Assembly (NCBI RefSeq): GCF_012396365.1
Contig: NZ_JAAXPG010000009.1
Span: forward strand, 62,001 to 126,000
Direction of reading: 5' to 3'
Length of the DNA: 64,000 bases
Source of the DNA: Nocardiopsis alborubida
GTDB taxonomy: Bacteria > Actinomycetota > Actinomycetes > Streptosporangiales > Streptosporangiaceae
Positions 1 through 7,500 of this stretch are shown here, piece after piece. The stretch's first letter is position 1, and each line of letters starts with the position of its first letter. The notes under the pieces are model-generated. The model saw only the letters and a list, made by a program, of their open reading frames with translations, did not search any database and was not told where the DNA came from. Position numbers and translations under genes: made by a program.

Positions 1-13
1 CAACATCGACTAG
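1..13 (+). CDS. 3' end of a third chaplin-like secreted protein gene (partial)
   Basis: The first 13 bases read as codons for Asn-Ile-Asp followed by TAG. This is the same ending (Thr-Asn-Ile-Asp, stop) as the complete gene at 26-280, and the spacing to the next start is similar (12 versus 10 bases). It is therefore most simply the last codons of an upstream paralogue, so the tandem family extends left beyond the window. Only three codons are visible. Confidence 0.55.
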
Positions 14-25
14 GAGATCCCTGAC

Positions 26-280
26 ATGCTGCGCAAGCTCACCACCGCCACCGCCGTCGCCGGGATCGCCCTGGGCGCCATCCTGGCCGCCACGCCCGCC
101 TCCGCCAGCGGTTCGCACGGCGGCGACCAGCAGTACAACCAGAACCTCCAGCTGGTTCCGGTCCAGCTCTGCAACACCGAGCTGGTGGTCGGCCTCCTGG
201 CCGGCGTCAACGTGCCGGTCCTGTCGCCGCAGACCACGGGCGACTGCGTCAACGGCCCGATCAGCACCAACATCGATTAG
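26..280 (+). CDS. Small secreted chaplin-like protein, copy A
   Basis: An 84-residue protein with a clear Sec signal peptide (Arg/Lys at 3-4, hydrophobic core 8-22, Ala-Ser-Ala cleavage site at 25-27) leaving a mature chain of about 57 residues. The mature part has two cysteines (49 and 74) in a Val-Pro-Val-Gln-x-Cys-Asn ... Gly-Asp-Cys-Val-Asn-Gly arrangement. This recalls the chaplin domain of streptomycetes (Val-Pro-Val ... Cys ... Cys-Val-Asn), but with a longer spacing between the cysteines. Chaplins are amyloid-forming surface proteins that coat aerial hyphae. A weaker alternative is a rodlin-like coat protein. The next gene is a close paralogue 10 bases downstream, and an RBS-like GGAGA lies before the ATG. 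The secreted small-protein call is firm; chaplin function is inferred from the motif only. Confidence 0.75.
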   Translation: MLRKLTTATAVAGIALGAILAATPASASGSHGGDQQYNQNLQLVPVQLCNTELVVGLLAGVNVPVLSPQTTGDCVNGPISTNID

Positions 281-290
281 GGGACGGCCC

Positions 291-617
291 ATGCTGCGCA
301 AGTTCACGGCCGCCACCGCCATCGCCGGTGTCGCCCTGGGCGCGCTGCTCGCCTCCTCGCCCGTGTTCGCCGGCTCGCACGGCGGCGGTCAGCAGTTCAA
401 CCAGAACCTCCAGCTGGTTCCGGTCCAGATCTGCAACGCCGAACTGGCCGTGGGGGTGGCCGGGGTCAACGTGCCCATCCTGTCGCCACAGACGACGGGT
501 GACTGCATCAACGGCCCCGCCACCACCAACGTCCAGCACGACGGCTCCGAGGACCACGACAGTGGTGCCCCGGAGGGTCACACGGGCGAGGGCGAGGACG
601 GGGACAACGGGTACTAG
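291..617 (+). CDS. Small secreted chaplin-like protein, copy B with acidic tail
   Basis: A 108-residue paralogue of the preceding gene. The signal peptide (cleavage after Val-Phe-Ala at 25-27) and the core with Cys48 and Cys72 align almost without gaps. The main differences are a two-residue deletion before the Ala-Gly-Val-Asn-Val segment and an added 26-residue C-terminal tail rich in Asp, Glu, Gly and His. The tail could bind cations or keep the protein soluble at the hyphal surface (inference). It sits 10 bases after copy A, so the two are probably cotranscribed and derive from tandem duplication. A strong hairpin about 60 bases downstream ends the unit. Confidence 0.75.
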   Translation: MLRKFTAATAIAGVALGALLASSPVFAGSHGGGQQFNQNLQLVPVQICNAELAVGVAGVNVPILSPQTTGDCINGPATTNVQHDGSEDHDSGAPEGHTGEGEDGDNGY

Positions 618-676
618 CCACCTTCGAGTGGCGGGATCCCCGATCCCGCAGTGACGGAACGCGAGTGGTTCGTCGA

Positions 677-707
677 GGCCCTCCGGCAGCCTGCCGGAGG
701 GCCTTGT
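677..707 (+). terminator. Terminator of the chaplin-like gene cluster
   Basis: Perfect 12-bp stem GGCCCTCCGGCA / TGCCGGAGGGCC with a 3-base loop, followed by TTGT. It lies 60 bases after the stop of copy B and before the lipoprotein gene. Confidence 0.75.
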
Positions 708-752
708 CGCAGGTAGGACGACTGAGGGAACCGACGTGGGGGGAGATGCCAG

Positions 753-1307
753 ATGAGGCGCACGATCCTGACGGGAGCGGTACTGCTGTTGGCGGCCACC
801 GGCTGCGGCGAGCAGGTGAGCACACCCGACCTGCCCGAGGGCACCAGCGCGCCGGAGGCGGAGCAGAGCCCGCAGGGGGAGACCGCGGACCCGCAGGAGC
901 AGGCCAGTCCGCAGGGGACGCAGCCCGCTCCGGAGGAGGACACCGACCAGAGCAGCGGGACCTTCGTCCTCAACCGGTACGGGAACGAGAACGGGTTCGA
1001 CGACCAGACCCCCACCGAGTACGTCGCCACGGAGTTCACCACCTTCACCGACATGGAGTGGGGCACGTGGGCGGACGAGGTCGCGCGCGGCGAGGGAGGG
1101 GTCAAGGGGACCTGGTGCATGCAGGAGGGCTGCCAGGACGACCCCTACGAGGTCGAGGTCGAGCTGGGCGATCCGGTGGACGTCGACGGCACCACGTACT
1201 TCTCCACGTACACGATCACCGACTACGGCGAGGAGATGTCCGAGGAGATGATCGGGACGCTGGAGGAGGTCGACGGCGGGACCCTGGCGCTGCCGAGCAC
1301 CGGGTGA
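753..1307 (+). CDS. Putative lipoprotein of unknown function
   Basis: A 184-residue protein starting Met-Arg-Arg with a hydrophobic stretch and a lipobox ending Ala-Ala-Thr-Gly-Cys (Cys18), so it should be lipidated and anchored outside the membrane. Residues 20-70 are a low-complexity linker rich in Pro, Glu, Gln and Ser, typical of actinomycete surface lipoproteins. The remaining about 110 residues form an acidic domain with two cysteines (Trp-Cys-Met-Gln-Glu-Gly-Cys) and Tyr/Thr-rich strands. I do not recognise the domain. A GGGGGAGATG ribosome-binding region precedes the ATG. It stands alone between the chaplin-like terminator and the Wadjet-like operon. Confidence 0.75.
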   Translation: MRRTILTGAVLLLAATGCGEQVSTPDLPEGTSAPEAEQSPQGETADPQEQASPQGTQPAPEEDTDQSSGTFVLNRYGNENGFDDQTPTEYVATEFTTFTDMEWGTWADEVARGEGGVKGTWCMQEGCQDDPYEVEVELGDPVDVDGTTYFSTYTITDYGEEMSEEMIGTLEEVDGGTLALPSTG

Positions 1308-1483
1308 TCCGGACCGGGCGCCGAGGGCACGTCGCAGCACCCGGCGGAGGTGAGCTTCGCCTCCCTCGGCAGAATCATGCCAAAGTTCCTCAAAAGAACA
1401 TAACGCCTGATCAAAACGGGTGACGCGGCCCTCTTCCCGGGACCGGACGGCGCCGAAACGGGCGTGGCGCGCCCGCGAGGTCT

Positions 1484-1493
1484 CTAGTCTGCT
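1484..1493 (+). promoter_or_regulatory. Candidate -10 element shared with the promoter at 9290
   Basis: CTAGTCTGCT contains a TANNNT-type -10 hexamer (TAGTCT, 1485-1490) ending 8 bases before the GTG at 1499. Transcription would start at or next to the GTG, so the message would be leaderless or nearly so, and there is no ribosome-binding site. The identical 10-mer occurs at 9290-9299 before the Rad50-like gene. No clear -35 is visible. Confidence 0.45.
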
Positions 1494-1498
1494 GAGTT

Positions 1499-3112
1499 GT
1501 GGGACTCAACCAGTGGACGGACAACCACGCGGACGACGGACGGGGCGCCGACGGGCGGCCGACGCCACGGCACGGCCGCGCCTCTCTGCTGCGCCTGGCC
1601 GCCTGGTTCGAGGAGGCCGACCCGGACCGGGCCGACGCCCTCGCCGCGGCCGCGTACGCCCTCCACCCGGCGCTCCACCTGGAGGGGAGGGTGGACGAGG
1701 GCGTCGCCGCCACCACCAGCTGGTGGCAGGCCGAGGCCGACCGCAGCACCGTCACCGAGCACCCGGGCGCCCGCCCGCCCGAGCCGGTGAGCGACCACCG
1801 CGCCCAGCAGGCGCGCCTGCGCGACGCCGCCGAGTCCTCCGCCCACTGGCGCCGCGCCGGTGCCGCGCAGATCCGCTCCCTGCTCGCCGAGCCCACGGGC
1901 CGCCGCACCCGTCTGGACCTGTCCGGTGCCGGTATGGAGGTCCTGATGGAGCTCCTCACCGCGGCCCTGGGGTCCGGCGACGCCAGCAGACGCCCCACCT
2001 CCGCCGGGGACCTGGAGTTCGCGCTGCGCCTGCACGTCGTCGCCGCGCCGGGCGCCGACGTCACCATCCAGGGGGAGGGCGGAGAGCTGACCCTGGAGGG
2101 GCTGCGCCTGCTGGTGACCCCCTACGAGCAGCACAGCGCCGGTGACCTCGCCCCGCTCCCCGAGGAGCCGGAGGAGGGCGACGCGGAGCTCCCCGAGGAA
2201 CCGGAGCCGGTCGACCCGGGCCGCCCCGCCGACGGTTCTCCGGCGGAGGACGTCCCCGCCGCCGGTGCCGACGCGGACCCGCTCGCCGCGGGGGACGACG
2301 AGGACCTCACCGAGATGCCGGACAAGCCGTCCGAGGACCCACCGGCCCCCATCGACTCCACCACCCCCGCGAGCACGGACGTCCCGGCAGCCTCGTCCAC
2401 GCCGTTCGATCCCCGGACTCCGTTCACCCCGGCCGCCTCCGAGGTCCTGGAGGCCCCATCCTCCTTGGCAGTCCCGCAGCACCCCGTGAACTCCGATGTC
2501 CCGTCCGCACCCGAGAGCATTGAGACCTCGGACGACCCGCTGGGCCCCACCGTCTCCCGGTACTCTGCCGCCTCGGATCGCTCCGTGAACACAGACGCCT
2601 CTGCTGCTGGCTCCGCTGACGCCGAGGCCTCGACGGCTCCCTCCGTCCCGACAGACCCAAAGAAACCCGAGGCCCCGGCACCCCTTTTCGACCCTCGGCT
2701 CTCGACTGCCTCGGACCGCTCCGCGAACACGGGTACCCCAACAGCCCCGTCCGCGCCGTTCGACCCACGGGCCCCGTTCACCCCGGCCGCATCGGAGAAT
2801 CCGGAGAGCCCAATGTCCCCGGCCGCATCCGGCACCGCCGAGACCCCGGCGGCTTCGGCAGAACCCTCCTTCCCCCAGTCCCCGGCAGCCTCACGGCGCC
2901 CCGTGGACCCCGGTGTCCCATCCGTCCCGGAGATCCTCGGGACTCCCGCCGCCCCTTCCTACGCGGACATCCTGGGGATCGCGGCCCCCGCCGCTCCCAC
3001 GCCCCGCCCCGAGGACACCGAACCCACCGGTAACCTCCCTGGACCGGACCCGGAAACCCCCGGTCCGGACGGCCTGTCCGCGAACCCGCCCGAGACGCGA
3101 TCGTGGGAGTGA
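1499..3112 (+). CDS. Truncated DUF2397/TIGR02677 (type II Wadjet JetA-like) protein with long disordered tail
   Basis: A 537-residue product. Residues about 20-205 resemble, from memory of the family, only the C-terminal part of DUF2397/TIGR02677 (Leu-Ala-x-Trp-Phe-x-x-Ala near the start, then a Ser-Trp-Trp segment and the final beta-rich region). DUF2397 is the JetA (kleisin-like) subunit of type II Wadjet. The usual N-terminal 250-300 residues are missing. An in-frame TGA at 1493-1495 excludes an upstream extension, and the lipoprotein gene occupies the next space. Residues about 210-537 are low-complexity Pro/Ser/Ala/Asp/Glu with imperfect repeats (Phe-Asp-Pro-Arg-x-Pro-Phe-Thr-Pro-Ala-Ala-Ser and Ser-Asp-Arg-Ser-x-Asn-Thr). 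Codons around 2500-2760 use T more often than neighbouring genes. The GTG start is probably leaderless. The stop overlaps the next ATG (TGATG), so it is coupled to the JetB-like gene. The family call is moderate; that the protein is shortened is clear. Confidence 0.65.
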   Translation: MGLNQWTDNHADDGRGADGRPTPRHGRASLLRLAAWFEEADPDRADALAAAAYALHPALHLEGRVDEGVAATTSWWQAEADRSTVTEHPGARPPEPVSDHRAQQARLRDAAESSAHWRRAGAAQIRSLLAEPTGRRTRLDLSGAGMEVLMELLTAALGSGDASRRPTSAGDLEFALRLHVVAAPGADVTIQGEGGELTLEGLRLLVTPYEQHSAGDLAPLPEEPEEGDAELPEEPEPVDPGRPADGSPAEDVPAAGADADPLAAGDDEDLTEMPDKPSEDPPAPIDSTTPASTDVPAASSTPFDPRTPFTPAASEVLEAPSSLAVPQHPVNSDVPSAPESIETSDDPLGPTVSRYSAASDRSVNTDASAAGSADAEASTAPSVPTDPKKPEAPAPLFDPRLSTASDRSANTGTPTAPSAPFDPRAPFTPAASENPESPMSPAASGTAETPAASAEPSFPQSPAASRRPVDPGVPSVPEILGTPAAPSYADILGIAAPAAPTPRPEDTEPTGNLPGPDPETPGPDGLSANPPETRSWE

Positions 3113-4506
3113 TGGAGACGGACACCTACAGCGAGGACGCCGCGCTCATCGGCGAACGCCAGGCCGCGGCCCGCGCACTCCTGGCGCACCCCCTGCTCAC
3201 CGAGCGCACCCACCCCGCCGAGTTCGCCCTCGTGCGCTCCCACACCGAGTGGCTCGTGCAGCGGTTCCAGCGCGTGCTCGACTACCGCCTGACCGTCGCC
3301 GAGGACCACGCCCGCCTGGTCAAACGCGGCCTCGTCACCGAGGTCGCGCGCCCCCTCACGCGCGGGACCGGCGCCCCCTTCACCCCGCGCACGCACACCT
3401 ACCTGGCGCTGTCCCTGGCCGTCCTGGTCGAGGAGCACGGCCCCACCACCGTCCGCGGCCTGGCCGGACGGGTTCGCTCCGCCGCGCACGAGGCCGGGGT
3501 CGACGCCGATCCCGCACGAGGCCTGGCCGAGCGCCGCGCCTTCTGCGCCGCCCTGCTCCACCTGGTCGCGCTCGGCGCCCTCACCGAGGACTTCGGCACC
3601 ATCGCCGACCACCGGGAGGACCCCTCCGCCGACGCGGAGCTGATCCCGCACACGCAGGTCCTGCGCTCGGTCGCCGCCCACCTGCCCCGCGCCTCCGACG
3701 ACCCCGACTCCTTCCTCGCCGCCGCCAGCGACACCGACCCCGACGGCGACCACCAGGGCGAGACCGCCCTGCGCAGGCTCCTCGCCGAGACCGCGGTCGT
3801 CTACCGCGAGGAGCTCCCCGACCGCCAGCGCGACCGCCTCGCCGCGCACCAGTGGCGGGCCGCCGCGGCCCTCGGCAACCTCCTGGGCTGCGACACCGAG
3901 GTCCGCGCCGAGGGCGTCGCCCTCGTGATGCCCGACGAGGCGGGGACCCGCCACGCCTTCCCCTCCGACGACCCCGTCGGACAGGTCGCCCTGGCCCTGG
4001 TCCGCCACCTCTCCGGCCGCCTGCACCCCGGTCGCCCCGCCACCTCCTCGCCCGTTCCGGAGGAGGAGCTGGAGGCCGCGCTGGAGGTCCTCTGCGGCGC
4101 CGACGCACCCGCGCGGGCCGAGTGGGCCCGCACCGCGGGACCCGAGGTCCCCGACCCCGTCCGGCTCCGCGAGCGGGTCCTGGTCCTGCTGGCCGACCTC
4201 GGACTGCTGCGGGGCGCCCCCGGGCGGTGGCGGCTCACCGCCGCGGCCGCCCGCTACGGAGCCGAAACGGACGTCCGCGTCCCCCCGATCCAGGACAATG
4301 ACGAAGACAGCCGGACACACCCCGACCCGGTGCGTGCCCCCGGCGACGACGAGGGTGAACCCGACGCTCCCGCCGACCCCCGCGGCGACCTGAGCCGGGT
4401 GGCGTCCGTGCTGCAAGCGGTGGCGAACGAGAAGGTGAGCGCGACCAGTGGTGACTCAGGAGACCAGCCAGGCCCCGGAAGCGGCGGCGGCGACGGGTCC
4501 GGCTGA
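3112..4506 (+). CDS. DUF2398/TIGR02678 family protein (type II Wadjet JetB-like)
   Basis: About 464 residues. The opening (Glu-Arg-Gln-Ala-Ala-Ala-Arg-Ala-Leu-Leu-Ala-His-Pro-Leu-Leu), the His-Thr-Glu-Trp-Leu segment and the Val-Arg-Ala-Glu-Gly-Val-Ala segment match the DUF2398/TIGR02678 pattern. In type II Wadjet, DUF2398 is JetB, the partner that binds the SMC-like JetC ATPase and JetA kleisin (KITE-type role, inferred). The last about 70 residues are a charged, Gly/Pro-rich tail. The ATG at 3112 overlaps the preceding stop; GTG at 3103 or 3109 is possible. The 3' end overlaps the next gene by 59 bases, so the three genes form one operon. Confidence 0.75.
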   Translation: METDTYSEDAALIGERQAAARALLAHPLLTERTHPAEFALVRSHTEWLVQRFQRVLDYRLTVAEDHARLVKRGLVTEVARPLTRGTGAPFTPRTHTYLALSLAVLVEEHGPTTVRGLAGRVRSAAHEAGVDADPARGLAERRAFCAALLHLVALGALTEDFGTIADHREDPSADAELIPHTQVLRSVAAHLPRASDDPDSFLAAASDTDPDGDHQGETALRRLLAETAVVYREELPDRQRDRLAAHQWRAAAALGNLLGCDTEVRAEGVALVMPDEAGTRHAFPSDDPVGQVALALVRHLSGRLHPGRPATSSPVPEEELEAALEVLCGADAPARAEWARTAGPEVPDPVRLRERVLVLLADLGLLRGAPGRWRLTAAAARYGAETDVRVPPIQDNDEDSRTHPDPVRAPGDDEGEPDAPADPRGDLSRVASVLQAVANEKVSATSGDSGDQPGPGSGGGDGSG

Positions 4507-7500
4507 TTCCGCCGGTACCGGCGCCTCCGACGGCGTCCCCCGCTACCGGCTCGAACGCGCGGGCATCCGCAACGTCTGGCAGTACGACGACCACGTCCTG
4601 GACTTCGCCGAGGGGCGGCTGCTGCTGCGCGGCCGCAACGGCGCGGGCAAGTCCAAGGCGCTGGAGATGCTGCTCCCGTTCCTGCTCGACGGCGATGTGC
4701 GCCGCCTGGACACCACGGGCACCAACCGCACCAGCCTGCGCTGGCTCATGGCCGAGGACACGCGGCCGGGCCGCGTCCACGGGGCCGAGGAGGGCGGCCC
4801 CGACCTGCTCGGCGGCCCCGACGCGGAGGACGAACCCGCGGACGGCCAGCACGGCGCCGACGCGTCCGGCGACCCCGAGGGGGAGGAGGACTCAGGTCCC
4901 GCCACCCGGCTCGGCTACCTGTGGGTGGAGTTCACCACCGAGCGCGGCGACCGCGGACTCGACGCCGCGGCCCGCCCCGGAGCCGGCCGGGGGGCCTCAG
5001 CGCTGCTCGCCGGGACCGGCGCCAACAGCGCCTCGGCCCTCCTCGCCGCCAGCGCGGCGGCCAGCGCAGCCGCCGGGTCCGACGCGGCGGAGCCGGAGCC
5101 GGAGCCCCGCGACCCCGACGCCCCGCCCAGCCACCTGACCCTGGGCGCGGCCGTCATGGCGGTCGGCGACTCCGACCCGCGCTGCGTGTTCTTCGTCACC
5201 GACCGCAGGGTCGGCCACGACCTCGAACTCGTCACCGACGGCCGTCCCAAGCCCGTCGACCGCCTCCGCTCGGAGATCGGCGCCGACAACTGCTTCACCA
5301 GCCCCGTCCCCTACCGGGCCCGGGTGATGCACGACCTGTTCGGCATCGACGACTCCGTCCGCTACCGCAACCTCGTCCACCTGCTCTACCGGCTGCGCCG
5401 CCCCACCATCGGCGACCGCCTGGAGGCCGGGGAACTCGTCGGCGTCCTGTCCGAGGCGCTGCCGCCCATGGACGAGACCATCCTGGACGAGGTCGCCCGC
5501 AACATCGCCGACCTGGAGCGGGCCCGCTCCGACAAGGACGCCCTCACCGAGGCCGGGGCGGGGGTCACCGCGTTCCTGGAGGACTACCGGGGCTACCTTG
5601 TCCACACCCTGCGCGCCCGGGCCGCCGAGGTGCGCGAGCAGATCGACGCCGCCGCGGACCGGACTGAGGAGACCGCGCGGCTGCGCGACGAGCTCGACAG
5701 CCTCATCACGGCGGAGAGCCAGATCTCCGAGGAACGCGACCAGGCCCGCCGCACCCGCGACACCGCCCGGTCCGACGACGCGACCCTCGCCGCGGCCCAG
5801 GGCGGCGCCGACACGGCCACGGACGGCGAACGCCGCGCCTACGACGCCGCCGTGGGCGCCTACATCCGCGCGGCCGAGGCCGCCTGGGTCGCCGCCGAAC
5901 ACGCCGAACGGGTCGAACGCCACACCGTCGAGCGGATCGGCGAGGACACCGCCACGATCGAGCGCGCGCTCGACGTCCTGCGCCAGACCCACGCCGAGGC
6001 CGCGCGCGCCGCCTCCGCCGCGGGGATCGACCCCGGCGTCCTCGGTACCGTCCCCGACCCGGTCGCCACCGTCCACGCGCCCCGCGAGAGCACCACCCGG
6101 GTCGACCTGCGGGGGCTGGAACAGGCCGTCGAACGCGAACCCGTCGAGGGCGTGGACCTGGACGGCCTGCGCGAGCGCCTGGGCCGCCTCCACGACCGCC
6201 TCACCGGAGCCGCCGACCGCGCCGCCGACCGCGCCGACCTGGCCGCCCGCCTGACCGGGCTCACCGCCGTCGAGGCCGCCGCCGACCGCCGCCTCGTCGC
6301 GCTGACCAGCGAGGCCGAGTCCGCCGACGCCGTACTCGAACGCGCACACCAGCGCGAGCAGGACGCCATCGGACTCGTACGGCGCGAGAGCGCCGCCTAC
6401 GCCGAGGGCGTCCGGGAGTGGTCCGCCCGGCTGCGCGACTCCAGCCACGCGCACGCCCTGGGCGGGGCCATCCACGAGCTGGAGGGCAGCGTCGAACTGC
6501 CCATCGACGACGCGCTGCGCGTCCTGGACCCCGCGGTCCCCGGCAGGGTGGCCCGCCTGGCGCACGCCGCCGTGGACCCCCTCCTGGAGGAGCTGCGCGC
6601 CCGCCGCGACGTGGCCGTCGGGGAGGAGGGCCAGCTCTCCGGCGAACTCGCGGAACTGGCGGACCGGCGCACCAAGAACGCCGAGCACGCGCCCGAACGC
6701 CCCGGATGGGCCACCTACCCGCGCCCCGACGGGGACGGCGTCCCGCTCTACCTGGCCGTCGACTTCGCGGACGGGCTCAGCACGCGCGAGCAGGCGGGAC
6801 TGGAGGCCGCCCTGGAGGCCAGCGGACTGCTGGCCGGCTGGGTCCGCGCCGACGGCGCCCTGCACGACCCGACCACGCGCGACCTCATGGTCTCCCCGGT
6901 ACCGGTCCCCGCGCTGTCGCGCCCCGTCCGGGGCCGGACGCTGCTCGACGTGCTCGTCCCGGCCGCCGGACCCATCACCGGCCGCGGCGTCGCCCCCGAG
7001 ACCCTGCGCGCCCTGCTCTCCTCCATCGCCCTGGACTCCGAGGCGGAACGGGCCCGCGACCCCGAGGACTCCGAGGCCGAACCCCGGCACCGCAAGGACA
7101 GCCCCGGCTCCGTCGCCCTCTCCAGCGCCATGTCCCTCTCCGGCGGCTGGCGCCTGGGCGTGGCCTCCGGCGCCCACTACAAGAGCGAACCCGAGTACAT
7201 CGGCGAGGCCGCGCGCAAACGGGCCCGCGACCGCACCACCGCCAACACCGACAGGCGCATGGCGATCGCCGAGGCCCTGCTCGCCGAGGCGGGCGAGCGC
7301 CGCTGGGCCGTCGAGCACTCCTACGCCGAACTCCTGGAGGTCTCCCGCACCCTGCCCGACCCCGCCCCCCTGGTCCGCGCCTGGGCCGCTCTGGAGGCCG
7401 CCCGGGACGACGTGGCCGCCGCGCGCCGCGCCCACGACGTGGCCCGCGACACGGCCGAGGACTGCCGGGCCGAGCTGCTCGACGTCCGTGAGAGGCTGCG

